DNA of 64,000 nt from Thioalkalivibrio sulfidiphilus HL-EbGr7 (lineage in GTDB: Bacteria > Pseudomonadota > Gammaproteobacteria > Ectothiorhodospirales > Ectothiorhodospiraceae), in the NCBI RefSeq assembly GCF_000021985.1, contig NC_011901.1, positions 1,178,001 to 1,242,000 on the forward strand. The letters run 5' to 3'. Numbering within the stretch: the stretch's first letter is position 1; each line of letters begins with the position of its first letter. The notes under the pieces were generated by a model. That model was not told the DNA's origin. It searched no databases and saw only the letters and a list, made by a program, of their open reading frames with translations. Positions 1 to 9,118 of the stretch are shown piece after piece. Made by a program: the position numbers and the translations under genes.

Positions 1-244
1 TGTGTACGAGGCCCAGCGCGGCTTGCGGCTTGCCGGACCCGGGGAGCGATCCCGGGGCCCCTGTGTCCATGGCGAGACCCTGCGTGAGCTGCTGGGCGGG
101 GGTGTGCAGACGCCAAGGGGGCGCCAGGAGGCCAAGCGCCTGCTGCGCGGCTTGCTGGACCATCATCTCCAGGGCCGAAGGATCATGAGCCGCGCGCTGT
201 TTCCCGGCGCAGCGGGACAGAGACAAGAGAACCAAGAACCATGA
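1..244 (+). CDS. recO: DNA repair protein RecO, C-terminal fragment
   Basis: This is the last ~80 codons of RecO; the start lies before the window. RecO works with RecF and RecR to load RecA on SSB-coated single-stranded DNA. The segment [12 protein letters not shown], then [13 protein letters not shown] and a closing SRALF, matches how gammaproteobacterial RecO proteins end. The final dozen residues after SRALF are Gln/Arg-rich and look like a non-conserved tail. The stop codon overlaps the pdxJ start (ATGA), and recO-pdxJ-acpS is a conserved cluster, which supports the call despite the short visible part. Confidence 0.8.
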   Translation, partial: VYEAQRGLRLAGPGERSRGPCVHGETLRELLGGGVQTPRGRQEAKRLLRGLLDHHLQGRRIMSRALFPGAAGQRQENQEP

Positions 245-981
245 ACACGCAAACCGCCCTGCGACTGGGCGTCAACATCGACCACATCGCCACCATCCGC
301 CAGGCCCGGGGCACGCCCTATCCGGATCTCGTCGAGGCGGTGCGCATCGTCGAGGAGGCCGGCGCGGACATCATCACCCTGCACCTGCGCGAGGATCGTC
401 GTCACATCCAGGACCGCGATGTGGAAATGCTGCGCGAGCGCATCACCACCGGCATGAACCTGGAGATGGCCGCCACCGAGGAGATGCAGGCCATCGCCCT
501 GCGCATCCGCCCCCAGGCCTGTTGCATCGTGCCCGAGCGGCGCGAGGAACTGACCACCGAAGGGGGGCTGGATGTGCTGGGTCAGGAGGCACGGCTCAAG
601 GCCTTCTGCGCGCCGCTGCTGGCCGCGGGCATCGAGGTGTCCCTGTTCGTGGAGCCCGACCTGGCGCACCTGGATGCCGCGTTGCGCATCGGTGCGCCGG
701 TGGTGGAACTGCATACCGGTGCCTATGCCAGTGCAGCGCCGGGGCCGGATCGCGAGGCGCATCTGGAGCGCATCGTGGCCGCCGCCGCCCACGGCCACGC
801 ACGGGGCCTGGTGGTCAATGCCGGGCACGGCCTCGACTACGAGAACGTCCTGCCCATCGCGGCGATCCCGGTGATGCATGAACTCAACATCGGCCACGCC
901 ATCGTCGCCCGTGCGCTGTTCACGGGGATCGGCGAGGCGGTGCGCGCCATGCGTGCCGCCATGGACCGGGCACGGCGGTGA
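241..981 (+). CDS. pdxJ: Pyridoxine 5'-phosphate synthase PdxJ
   Basis: A 246-residue cytoplasmic enzyme of normal family length. It condenses 1-deoxy-D-xylulose 5-phosphate with 3-amino-2-oxopropyl phosphate, the last ring-forming step of DXP-dependent vitamin B6 synthesis. The family signatures are all visible: the N-terminal [16 protein letters not shown], the [15 protein letters not shown] block, the NLEMA strand, [15 protein letters not shown], and the C-terminal [10 protein letters not shown] and [14 protein letters not shown] phosphate-binding segments. The start overlaps the recO stop, and the stop overlaps the acpS GTG start, so the three genes are probably translated in series. Identification is secure. 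Confidence 0.97.
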   Translation: MNTQTALRLGVNIDHIATIRQARGTPYPDLVEAVRIVEEAGADIITLHLREDRRHIQDRDVEMLRERITTGMNLEMAATEEMQAIALRIRPQACCIVPERREELTTEGGLDVLGQEARLKAFCAPLLAAGIEVSLFVEPDLAHLDAALRIGAPVVELHTGAYASAAPGPDREAHLERIVAAAAHGHARGLVVNAGHGLDYENVLPIAAIPVMHELNIGHAIVARALFTGIGEAVRAMRAAMDRARR

Positions 982-1370
982 ACCCGGCCATGAGGATCCT
1001 GGGTATCGGCACCGACCTGGCCAGCATCCCGCGCATGGCGGGGCTGCTCGAGCGCCACGGCGAACGCCTCGCCCGGCGCATCCTGCATCCCGTGGAATGG
1101 CCCGGGTATCACAGTAGCGCCGCCCCGGCGGCCTTCCTGGCCCGCCGCTTCGCCGCCAAGGAGGCGGCAAGCAAGGCGCTGGGCGTGGGGGTGGGCGCAC
1201 ACATGCGCTTCATGGACGTGGGCGTGGATCATGATGCGCGGGGGCGCCCGCTGCTGGTCTTCTCCGGGCGCGCCGCCGAGACCGCCGGGCGTCTCGGGGT
1301 GAAGGAATCCCACATCAGCATCACCGACGACCGGGATTACGCGCTGGCCTTCGTGATCCTGCAGGGCTGA
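978..1370 (+). CDS. acpS: Holo-[acyl-carrier-protein] synthase AcpS
   Basis: A 130-residue enzyme that transfers 4'-phosphopantetheine from CoA to apo-acyl carrier protein. The family hallmarks are [11 protein letters not shown] near residue 8 (the Mg-binding Asp) and [12 protein letters not shown] near residue 58 (Glu and Lys). [16 protein letters not shown] closes the protein. The most upstream start is GTG at 978, overlapping the pdxJ stop; an ATG at 990 would remove four residues and sits equally close to the conserved core, so the exact start is uncertain. It is the last gene of the recO-pdxJ-acpS run; a repeat-rich gap follows. Confidence 0.95.
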   Translation: MNPAMRILGIGTDLASIPRMAGLLERHGERLARRILHPVEWPGYHSSAAPAAFLARRFAAKEAASKALGVGVGAHMRFMDVGVDHDARGRPLLVFSGRAAETAGRLGVKESHISITDDRDYALAFVILQG

Positions 1371-1425
1371 TCGTTTTTCTTCCCGGATCCCCCAATAACG
1401 GGCTGTCTCGGCCTGCCTTGCTTGC

Positions 1426-1643
1426 ATAGGGCGGGCCATGCCCGTCGACACCCACAGAAGCCATAGGGCGGGCCGTGCCCGCCGTCACCCGAAGCCATAG
1501 GGCGGGCCGTGCCCGCCGACACCCGAAGCCATAGGGCGGGCCGTGCCCGCCGTGAGCACCGGGTTCGCCGTCAGCAGGCGGCCACGGGCCGCCCTATGGG
1601 CATGCGAGATCGTTTTCCTCGTATAGGGCGGGCACGGCCCGCC
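1426..1643. repeat. Tandem and inverted GGGCGGGCCGTGCCCGCC repeats
   Basis: The ~300-bp gap between acpS and the kinase holds six copies of a self-complementary motif, ATAGGGCGGGCCGTGCCCGC. Four direct copies begin at 1426, 1463, 1497 and 1531; the middle ones have an exact 34-base period, with the spacer ACACCCGAAGCC or a near variant. A fifth copy is inverted at 1578-1597, and a sixth lies at 1623-1643. Each core can form a short GC-rich hairpin. No coding frame is credible here. The array sits between convergent genes (acpS rightward, kinase leftward), so it may also stop transcription; that is inference. Confidence 0.85.
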
Positions 1644-1674
1644 GCATCCGGATGGCCTTGGTGAAATAGCCGGG

Positions 1675-4425
1675 CTAGGTCTTCGGGCTGCCCAGTGATT
1701 CCAGCAGGCTGTCCCCGCCCTCGGTCAATGCCTTCAGTTCCTGTTTCCAGGCCTCCAGCAGGGTGGGGACGTCGTCCGTGCGCCCGTCCTTGAGGGCCGC
1801 TTCCAGGGCCTGGCTGCGGGTATTCAGACGTGGTGTGCCGCAGTAGCGTGAGCCGCCGTGTATGCGGTGCACCAGTTCCAGCAGGGCCTCGTTCCCCATG
1901 GATGTCTCAGTGATCTGCTCCAGGGCCTTCTGCGCATCTCGGATCAGCATGTCCAGCATGTCCCGGGCCAGCTGAGGATTGCCGCCGGCCCTTTGCAGGG
2001 AAAGCACGGGATCGTGGACCGGGTGCGGCATGTCCCGCGCCGGGTCGACGTTGCGACGGCTGGAACGGCGCACGCCCTTGTGACTTTCCTGCACACACTC
2101 GACCAGGTCCTGCTCCGAGATAGGCTTGGAAAGTACCTGGTCAAAGCCCTGCTGGAGCAGGGAGATGTGCATCTCGGGGCGGGCATCGGCGGTCACCGCG
2201 ACGATGCGCGCAGTGGGATCCTCCGTGCGTATCTCCAGCATCGCCTCGATGCCGTCCTTCACCGGCATGTGCACGTCCATGAGCACCACGTCAGGCGTGT
2301 CCTCGTGATAGGCGCTCACTGCGGACGCACCATCCTCCACCTGCCGAACCTGCGCGCCCTGCTGCTGGATGATCTCCGCCAGCAGGCGCCGGTTGACGGC
2401 GTTGTCATCGGCCACCAGGAAACGCAGACCGTTCAAGGGTATCGTGTCCTCTGCGAGGTCTTCCTCCACGTCCCGGCTGGCGGTGCCGGGACGCAGTCTG
2501 CGCTGGATGGCCTGATTGAGGGACTGGACCGAGAGCGTGAGCGGCATGAAGCGCGCCCCCTGGGCGAGCAGGCCCGCCTGGGTCTCCTCCGGCATGAGGC
2601 TGTTTCTGGCGATCAGGGTGCGCGCCAGCAGTGACGGGTGCAGACGCAGTTTCTCCAGGTCATCGCCGGACAGGGAGCGCACCCAGATGATGCCGATGCC
2701 CTGGGGGTTGAGGTCCAGCTGCTGGATGTAGTCATCCAGTGATCTCCCTGCCCGGGTGCCGAGGTTCATGACCCTGAGGGTTTGCAGCAGTGCCGTGCGC
2801 ACTTCTGTATCGTCGCACCAGACCGTGACCTGGCCAAGGTCGCCCGGCAGCGGCGGCGAGGGCAGCGGCACATCGCTGTCGTACAGCGGCAGCAGGAGCG
2901 TGAACAGGCTGCCCGTGCCCGGGGCGCTGTCCACCAGGATCTGTCCACCCAGCAATTCCGTGATGCCGCGGGTGATGTTCAGGCCCAGGCCTGCGCCACT
3001 GTGACGGCGTACCTCCGGATGCCTGGACTGGAAAAAGGGCTCGAAGATGTGCGGCAGGTCATCCGGTTCGATACCGGGCCCGAAATCCCGCACGCAGATC
3101 TCAAGCTGCCGGGTACGTCCTTCCTGACGCACGCTGGCATGTACGTTCACCTGGCCGTTGGCGGTGAACTTCAGCGCATTGCTGAGCAGGTTGGTGATGA
3201 CCTGCTTGAAGCGCAGGTGATCGGATGTGATCGAGGCGGGTGTCTCGGGACTCATGATCAGGGTGACGTCGACCTGGCGGTCGCGCAGGGAACGGCGACA
3301 GATGCCGATCACTTCCGAAAGACATTTGCCGAGCTGGAACTGGCTGCGGTGGATGGTGATGCGCCCGGACTCCAGGCGTGCCACGTCCAGCAGGTCGTTG
3401 ACCAGCTTGAGGGTGTCCTTGCTGGAGGTGTTGATGATCTCCAGCCAACCCAGATCACGGTCGTCCAGGTCGCCGTACTGTTCCAGCAGTTCTGCGTAGC
3501 CCTGGATGGCGCTCAAGGGCGTGCGCAGTTCGTGACTGATGCTGGCGAGCAGCTGGGACTTGCGCTGGTTGGCTTCTTCCGCCTTGCCGCGGGCAAGGGT
3601 CAGTTCACGGTTTTTCTGGTCGATGAGGTCCAGCTGATCCTGCAGATCCCGGGTGGCGGACTGAATGCGTTCCGCAAGCCTGGCGTGGGCGCGCTGGATG
3701 TTCTCGGCCATGTTGTCGATGCCGTGGGCCAGCTGTGCCAGTTCACCGCCTGTCCTGACCCCGGTGCGGGCCTCCAGGTTGCCGCGTCCGATACGCCGCA
3801 CGGTCTCGGCCATCTGCTCCAGGGGGGCGGAAATGGGCTGCTCCAGGCGATAGATGACGAGCCCGGTAAGGGCCAGCAGGACGACGATGATGACGAGGCT
3901 TCGCAGCAGCCATTCCGTCTGGGTGACGGCGGTGGGCACCGTGGACAGGCTGATCCTGACATGCCCGATCACCCGCTCCGTGTTGCGCCGGTCCACCTCC
4001 GCGGACCCACCGAGGAAATCGAAGCCATCAAGGCTGGTGAGCACGATCGGTGCCTCGAACTGCCGGACCTCGTGACCGAACAGCAGCGCAGACAGGGTGT
4101 GCAGCCGACGGGAATCCTGGATATCGCGCACATGGGTGTAGAGCAGGTTGTCACGGTCGTCGCTGACGCGGATGCTGATCAGGTCCTGTTCCTCACGGAC
4201 CCGGGTGCTCGCCGAGCGCAGGTAGGCCCGGTTTCCCGACAGCACCCCGTACTCCGCGGCCGGTGCCAGGAAGGCCACGATGGTCTCGCCGCGTTCTTCC
4301 AGTTGCCGGTTCAGCTCCATGATCTTGATGGCCGTCCAGTAGCCGGTGAGCACCATGGCCACCACCATCGAGGGCAGCAGTGCCAGGGCCAAAAGTCGGT
4401 GTTTGATGCGCCAGTTCGTCATCAC
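1675..4425 (-). CDS. barA: BarA/GacS-type hybrid sensor histidine kinase
   Basis: A 916-residue inner-membrane hybrid kinase. Visible in order are a first membrane segment (residues ~10-30), a periplasmic region, a second membrane segment (~170-190), HAMP (~190-245), a HisKA dimerisation domain with SISHELRTPLS, a HATPase domain with GAGLGLNITRGI, a degenerate middle region, a receiver with VLMDVHMPVKDG, and a C-terminal HPt domain with VHRIHGGSRYCG. This architecture and its place between acpS and cysM match BarA/GacS, which drives a phosphorelay to the UvrY/GacA regulator. Its ATG overlaps the stop of the periplasmic-binding gene before it (4422-4425), so the two are translationally coupled, which is not the usual arrangement for BarA. 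Confidence 0.9.
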   Translation of the reverse strand: MMTNWRIKHRLLALALLPSMVVAMVLTGYWTAIKIMELNRQLEERGETIVAFLAPAAEYGVLSGNRAYLRSASTRVREEQDLISIRVSDDRDNLLYTHVRDIQDSRRLHTLSALLFGHEVRQFEAPIVLTSLDGFDFLGGSAEVDRRNTERVIGHVRISLSTVPTAVTQTEWLLRSLVIIVVLLALTGLVIYRLEQPISAPLEQMAETVRRIGRGNLEARTGVRTGGELAQLAHGIDNMAENIQRAHARLAERIQSATRDLQDQLDLIDQKNRELTLARGKAEEANQRKSQLLASISHELRTPLSAIQGYAELLEQYGDLDDRDLGWLEIINTSSKDTLKLVNDLLDVARLESGRITIHRSQFQLGKCLSEVIGICRRSLRDRQVDVTLIMSPETPASITSDHLRFKQVITNLLSNALKFTANGQVNVHASVRQEGRTRQLEICVRDFGPGIEPDDLPHIFEPFFQSRHPEVRRHSGAGLGLNITRGITELLGGQILVDSAPGTGSLFTLLLPLYDSDVPLPSPPLPGDLGQVTVWCDDTEVRTALLQTLRVMNLGTRAGRSLDDYIQQLDLNPQGIGIIWVRSLSGDDLEKLRLHPSLLARTLIARNSLMPEETQAGLLAQGARFMPLTLSVQSLNQAIQRRLRPGTASRDVEEDLAEDTIPLNGLRFLVADDNAVNRRLLAEIIQQQGAQVRQVEDGASAVSAYHEDTPDVVLMDVHMPVKDGIEAMLEIRTEDPTARIVAVTADARPEMHISLLQQGFDQVLSKPISEQDLVECVQESHKGVRRSSRRNVDPARDMPHPVHDPVLSLQRAGGNPQLARDMLDMLIRDAQKALEQITETSMGNEALLELVHRIHGGSRYCGTPRLNTRSQALEAALKDGRTDDVPTLLEAWKQELKALTEGGDSLLESLGSPKT

Positions 4426-5363
4426 GGGGATTCTTTGACTCGTATGCGGAGGGAGCGGGCCACCTGCGGGTTGATGGTCACGGTGTAGCGTTCGGTGTGG
4501 CGGTCAGTGTGCTGCCAGCGCTGCGCCCTCAGGGCGTTTGCGATCAGTTCACCGGCCTCTTCGCCGAGCATCTCCGGGCTGGAGAACACCGACATCAGTG
4601 CCCCGGCCCGGGTCATGGCCTCGGAATATCCGATCACCGGGGTGTTGCTGCGATAGGTGGTGAGCATGATGCGCACGATGGTGTCGCGATTGAAGATACG
4701 CGGATCCGGCACGGCGAGGATGGCCTGGTTCTCGCGGCTCGCCTGGGTGAACACCTCGATCAGATCCGCCTCGCGGGGAACGCCGTATTCCCGGAATTGC
4801 ATGCGAGGGATCTCGGACGGATGACCCTGACGCTTTTCGGTGGCCAGGTACTGGCCATCACCGCTGACGATGCCCACCGACGCGATGCCGGTCAGCCGCT
4901 GGCTGATGATCTCTGCCATGCGTTGCAGCGAGACCTCCATGTAGATGGCCGATATCCTCACCCTGTCCGTTCTCTGGCGGGTGAGCTGCAGGAAGCTCTC
5001 TTCCGGTATGGCGATGGCGAGGATGTGCGCCTCGCGGCTGTGTTCAAGTCCCAGGCGCAGGGCATTGACGCCGGAGGTGACGATGAGGCAGTCCTGGCAG
5101 TCGTAACCGCTGATCTGCGCCATGGCGGATTCGGCGCTGGCCACGGCCGTGGATCGTGACACAGGCAGGTTTACGATCTGCCGTTCCAGTGACAGCAGCA
5201 CGCGTTGATGCAGGGTGCCGTCGTCGCTGGCCAGGAGCAGCACGCGCTTCGGGGCCGGTTGCGGTTCGGAGGCGAACCCGCACAGCGGCATGAACAGGAC
5301 CAGCGCCGGTAGCATCAGGCCGGCGATGAGTGATGTCCATGTGGCGATGGGTGTTCGCATCAT
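4422..5363 (-). CDS. Periplasmic ABC-type substrate-binding-like protein
   Basis: A 313-residue protein with an N-terminal signal peptide (hydrophobic run ~10-30, likely cleaved after GFASE). The body has the two-lobed look of the ABC_sub_bind group of periplasmic proteins: KRVLLLASDDGT at the start of lobe one, and SVGIVSGDGQY and TPVIGYSEAMTRAGAL in lobe two. No permease or ATPase is nearby; instead the gene lies between a TonB receptor and a hybrid kinase and overlaps the kinase start. I infer it presents a ligand to the kinase rather than feeding a transporter. Ligand unknown. Confidence 0.75.
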   Translation of the reverse strand: MMRTPIATWTSLIAGLMLPALVLFMPLCGFASEPQPAPKRVLLLASDDGTLHQRVLLSLERQIVNLPVSRSTAVASAESAMAQISGYDCQDCLIVTSGVNALRLGLEHSREAHILAIAIPEESFLQLTRQRTDRVRISAIYMEVSLQRMAEIISQRLTGIASVGIVSGDGQYLATEKRQGHPSEIPRMQFREYGVPREADLIEVFTQASRENQAILAVPDPRIFNRDTIVRIMLTTYRSNTPVIGYSEAMTRAGALMSVFSSPEMLGEEAGELIANALRAQRWQHTDRHTERYTVTINPQVARSLRIRVKESP

Positions 5364-5440
5364 CCTTGGGTGGTTCGATGTCCTGCTGGCTAGAAGTCGA
5401 ATGACAGGCTGGCGAAGCTTCGGGTTTCTCGACGGTTGAC

Positions 5441-7372
5441 CTAGTAGATATCGGCATTGGCCGGTGTTCTCCCGTCATAGCCCCGTGCCAGCAGGTCCTG
5501 TACCGTGACACCAAGACGTGCATGCCTATTCAGGGTCCACTCGGCGGAGACATCCAGGAAGCCATCGTAGGCATCCGTAGGCGCGCCGTCGATCCAGTTC
5601 ACCTCGGAATAATGATAGTAGGTACTCGAGAGGCGCAGCTGATCGGTGACCCGGGAGGTGATGGCGGCGTTGAGAATGCGACGCGGGACTGCTTCGCCGT
5701 AACGGCCGTCGCCCTGTTCGCTCATGTCATCCCGGTTGAAGTGATAAGTCAGGCCACCGTGCAGGCGGGTTCGGTCCGAGAGCCAGTACCCGAGCTGCAT
5801 CTCGATGCCCTGGTAGGCGACGCCACCCCTGTCGGCAAAGGAGCGTGAAGCGTTGATGGCATCGATGAATCGCGTGATCCTGTTGCTGAAGACCTTGGTG
5901 TCGATGGCCGCGCGACTACCGTTGAGTGAATAGTGGTGGCCTATTTCGTAATACTCCAGTCGTTCGGGCTTCAGGCCGCCGTCGGCATCGAGAATGATGA
6001 CCTCGTAGGTGTTTCCAAAGATGTCCATTGGGTAATAAATCTGACGCGCCAGTTCCTCCGTGGGTGACGGTGTGCGTGTCGCCCTGGAGGCAATGAAGCG
6101 GAAACTGTGCGTCGGGTTTGGATGTGCATTCAGCGCAAGCCGGGGCGAGAACTGGTCGCCGAACAGGCGGCTGCGTTCATAGCTGGCTCCCAGATTCAGT
6201 GTCGTGATGGCGCTGAGGTCGAATTCGAGATTCCCGAATACCCGTTGCATGTCATCACTGACCGGGCTGCGTTCGCTGAAATAGGTGGACGAGGTGACCT
6301 TGTCGTGGCGAAGCCCTGTGCCCCAGATCAGGCGGCTCCCGGGTGAGAGCAGCGTGCGATGTTCAAACTCCAGGTCGTGTCGATCCGTCCGGTGATTGAA
6401 GTCCAGCGCCATGTCGACGAGCGGGATGACTCCCTGGAAGAGAAAGTCCCCGGTATTGAACTCGTCGACCGTGGCGAACTGCTGGTAGTAGTACTGCAGG
6501 CTCCAGCTTTCTCCGATCCCGGTGTCCCTGTCCAGTCGCATCTGGACGAACGCGCTGTCAGTCGTGAAGCGACGCTCGGGATCAACAGGGTTATCCATGA
6601 AGCCCCGCGCCTTGCGTGACTGTCCGAACCCTGCCTGGGTGGTCAGGCTGTGTTCCTGGGTCATGCGGTAATCCATGCGCAGGTTGGCGAACTGGGCGCG
6701 CTTATCGCTGTTCGTGTCGGGGAATCCGTTGTCTTCCTGGGTGGACAGGGTCAGTCGGTAGTCGAGGTTGTCCCGGCCGCCACTCTGCCGCGCCACCAGG
6801 TCGCGAACGCCGTTGGTGCCGAGGCGGCTGGTCACATGGTGGCCCCGGACCTCGGCAGGGTGGCGGGTGATGATATTGATGACGCCCAGGAAGGAGTTCG
6901 GGCCATAGGCGGCGGAGTTCGGACCGCGGATCACCTCGATGCGCTCGATGTCCTCGATGGCCAGTCCCAGGTCGGTCCAGAACACGCCGCCGTCGAAGGG
7001 CTGGTACACGGAACGGCCGTCCACCAGGACCTGCATGCGCCTTGCATGACGCTCCGGGAGTCCGCCGTAGGTCACCACGGGCTCGTGGTTGCTGTGCCGG
7101 GCCACGATCATGCCCGGCACCAGGCGCAGGATGTCCACCAGTTCCCGGGCGCCGGAGGCCTCGATCAGTTCCCGGTCGATGACGGTGACGGCGGCGGGGG
7201 CCTCGGCCACCGGTTGCTGCAGGCGGGTGGCGGTCAGCACCACCGGCAGGTCCATGAAGAAATCGTGTTCCGTGGGCAAGGGGTCCTGCTGGGCCTGGGC
7301 CACGGGCAGGGATGTCAGGGCTGCGCCCAGTATCGATATGAGTATGCGAGTCAGCTGGTTAGCGGGTTTCAT
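5441..7372 (-). CDS. TonB-dependent outer-membrane receptor
   Basis: A 643-residue outer-membrane receptor. I chose the ATG at 7372 because it gives a classic signal peptide (KPANQLTRILIS...VAQAQQ); a longer frame would run into the cysM start. After the signal come a TonB-box-like LPVVLTATRL, a plug domain (AAVTVIDRELIEASG, VLVDGRSVYQPF, IEVIRGPNSAAYG) and a long beta-rich barrel ending in a terminal Tyr as expected for Bam recognition. The plug resembles the BtuB/CirA group. It lies just upstream of the binding protein and kinase on the same strand (77-bp gap), so the three may form a sense-and-uptake unit. Substrate is not evident. Confidence 0.88.
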   Translation of the reverse strand: MKPANQLTRILISILGAALTSLPVAQAQQDPLPTEHDFFMDLPVVLTATRLQQPVAEAPAAVTVIDRELIEASGARELVDILRLVPGMIVARHSNHEPVVTYGGLPERHARRMQVLVDGRSVYQPFDGGVFWTDLGLAIEDIERIEVIRGPNSAAYGPNSFLGVINIITRHPAEVRGHHVTSRLGTNGVRDLVARQSGGRDNLDYRLTLSTQEDNGFPDTNSDKRAQFANLRMDYRMTQEHSLTTQAGFGQSRKARGFMDNPVDPERRFTTDSAFVQMRLDRDTGIGESWSLQYYYQQFATVDEFNTGDFLFQGVIPLVDMALDFNHRTDRHDLEFEHRTLLSPGSRLIWGTGLRHDKVTSSTYFSERSPVSDDMQRVFGNLEFDLSAITTLNLGASYERSRLFGDQFSPRLALNAHPNPTHSFRFIASRATRTPSPTEELARQIYYPMDIFGNTYEVIILDADGGLKPERLEYYEIGHHYSLNGSRAAIDTKVFSNRITRFIDAINASRSFADRGGVAYQGIEMQLGYWLSDRTRLHGGLTYHFNRDDMSEQGDGRYGEAVPRRILNAAITSRVTDQLRLSSTYYHYSEVNWIDGAPTDAYDGFLDVSAEWTLNRHARLGVTVQDLLARGYDGRTPANADIY

Positions 7373-7402
7373 GGGTCCGGGACGCCCCCTGCGCGTCGTG
7401 TT

Positions 7403-7408
7403 TATAAT
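7403..7408 (+). promoter_or_regulatory. Perfect -10 box ahead of cysM
   Basis: TATAAT lies 34 bases before the cysM ATG in the 70-bp divergent gap between cysM and the TonB receptor. I see no convincing -35 at the expected distance (7380-7385), so the assignment rests on the -10 match and position alone. Confidence 0.45.
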
Positions 7409-7442
7409 GTCGGCTCTCGTCCCTGACGGTCCCTGAGCGAAC

Positions 7443-8336
7443 ATGAAGTCCTATCCCACCCTGGAAGCCTTCGTCGGCAACACCCCCCTGGTGCGCCTGC
7501 AGCGTCTGCCGGGGCAGACGACCAATACGATCCTGGCCAAGCTTGAAGGCAATAACCCCGCCGGCTCAGTGAAGGACCGCCCTGCGCTCAACATGATCCG
7601 CAAGGCGGAGGCGCGCGGCGAGATCCGCCCCGGGGACACCCTGATTGAGGCCACCAGCGGCAACACCGGCATCGCCCTGGCCATGGCGGCGGCCATCAAG
7701 GGCTACCGCATGGTCCTCATTATGCCGGAAAACATGAGCGCGGAACGCCGGGCCTCCATGAAGGCCTTCGGCGCCGAGATCATCCTGGTGTCCCGGGAGC
7801 AGAGCATGGAGGGGGCCCGGGACCTGGCCAAGCAGATGGAGGCCGAGGGCAGGGGCCGGGTGCTGGACCAGTTCTCCAACCCGGACAACCCCCTGGCCCA
7901 CTACGAGGGCACCGGCCCGGAGATCTGGCGGGATACCGGCGGTGAGGTGACCCATTTCGTCAGCGCCATGGGCACCACCGGCACCATCATGGGCACCTCC
8001 CGCTACCTCAAGGAGCAGAACCCGGCGGTACAGATCGTCGGCGTGACCCCCGCCGAGGGCTCCAGCATCCCGGGCATCCGCCGCTGGCCGAAGGAATACC
8101 TGCCCAGCATCTTCGAGGACTTCCGCGTGGACCAGACCCTGGAGGTCTCCCAGGCCGAGGCCGAGGACACCATGCGCCGCCTGGCCGCCGAGGAGGGCAT
8201 CTTCTGCGGGGTCTCCTCCGGGGGTGCCGTGGCCGCCGCCCTGCGGCTGTCCGCCCAGGTGGAGAACGCCACTATCGTGTCCATCATCTGCGACCGGGGC
8301 GACCGCTACATTTCCACCGGAGTATTCCCCGCATGA
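7443..8336 (+). CDS. cysM: Cysteine synthase B (O-acetylserine sulfhydrylase B)
   Basis: A 297-residue PLP enzyme making cysteine from O-acetylserine and sulfide (the CysM form can also use thiosulfate). Visible features are the PLP-lysine motif NPAGSVKDRPA near residue 40, the substrate loop EATSGNTGIALA near residue 68, the phosphate-binding GTTGTIMG near 177, and FCGVSSGGA near 255. The short length, and RPA where CysK has RIA after the lysine, favour CysM over CysK. Its stop overlaps the exonuclease start (ATGA), and rlmD follows, a gammaproteobacterial neighbourhood. Confidence 0.95.
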   Translation: MKSYPTLEAFVGNTPLVRLQRLPGQTTNTILAKLEGNNPAGSVKDRPALNMIRKAEARGEIRPGDTLIEATSGNTGIALAMAAAIKGYRMVLIMPENMSAERRASMKAFGAEIILVSREQSMEGARDLAKQMEAEGRGRVLDQFSNPDNPLAHYEGTGPEIWRDTGGEVTHFVSAMGTTGTIMGTSRYLKEQNPAVQIVGVTPAEGSSIPGIRRWPKEYLPSIFEDFRVDQTLEVSQAEAEDTMRRLAAEEGIFCGVSSGGAVAAALRLSAQVENATIVSIICDRGDRYISTGVFPA

Positions 8337-9118
8337 CCCCGATCATGGTGTTCGACATCGAGACCGTCCCCGACGTGGAGGGCGCCCGGCGCATCCACGG
8401 CTTCGAGGGTCTCTCCGACGAGGACACGGCCAAGGCCATGGCCCAGCTGCGGGTGCAGAAGACCGGCAGCGAGTTCCTGGCCCACCACCTGCACCGCATC
8501 GTGGCCATCTCCGTGGTCCTGGCTACCCGGGACCGCCTGGCGGTCTGGTCCCTGGGCGACGAGGACGCCAGCGAAAAGGAGCTGCTGACCCGCTTCTTCG
8601 AGGGCGTGGAGCGCTACACCCCGACACTGGTCACCTGGAACGGCGGCGGCTTCGACCTGCCGGTGATCCACTACCGCACCCTGCTGCACGGCATCAGCGC
8701 CGCCCGCTACTGGGAGATGGGCGACGACGACCGGGAGTTTCGCTACAACAACTACCTGTCCCGCTTCCACTGGCGCCACGTGGACCTGATGGACGTGCTG
8801 GCCGGCTTCCAGGCCCGGGCCAACGCCCCCCTGGACGAGGTGGCCAGCCTGCTGGGCTTCCCAGGCAAGATGGGCATGAGCGGCGCCAAGGTCTGGGACG
8901 CTTACCTGGCCGGCGACATCCGCGGCATCCGCAACTACTGCGAGACCGACGTGCTCAACACCTACCTGGTCTACCTGCGCTTCGAGCGCATGCGCGGCCG
9001 GCTCACGGAGCAGGCCCTGGAAGCGGAACTGGAGCGGGTGCGGCACATGCTGGCGGAATCCCCCGAGGCGCACCTGGGCGCCTTCCTGGACGCCTGGCAG
9101 GCGGGGAAGAACGCCTGA
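8333..9118 (+). CDS. Predicted 3'-5' exonuclease, PolB-like DEDDy type
   Basis: A 261-residue protein of the PolB-like predicted exonuclease family (RNase H fold). Catalytic motifs are visible: ExoI VFDIETVPD at residues 5-13, ExoII WNGGGFDLPVIHYR near 103, and ExoIII NYCETDVLNTYL near 203, giving the DEDDy set. Cellular role is not established; 3'-5' trimming of DNA is the family expectation. It is coupled to cysM upstream (ATGA) and rlmD downstream (TGATG), so the three genes are probably one transcript. Confidence 0.88.
   Translation: MTPIMVFDIETVPDVEGARRIHGFEGLSDEDTAKAMAQLRVQKTGSEFLAHHLHRIVAISVVLATRDRLAVWSLGDEDASEKELLTRFFEGVERYTPTLVTWNGGGFDLPVIHYRTLLHGISAARYWEMGDDDREFRYNNYLSRFHWRHVDLMDVLAGFQARANAPLDEVASLLGFPGKMGMSGAKVWDAYLAGDIRGIRNYCETDVLNTYLVYLRFERMRGRLTEQALEAELERVRHMLAESPEAHLGAFLDAWQAGKNA

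Noticed and set aside
1426-1643. Possible CRISPR array from the 34-base period
   Set aside because: Spacers are near-identical rather than unique, and one copy is inverted.
2782-4488. A 568-codon plus-strand frame opposite the BarA-type kinase
   Set aside because: No recognisable domains and it is fully antisense to the kinase, which has every expected motif.
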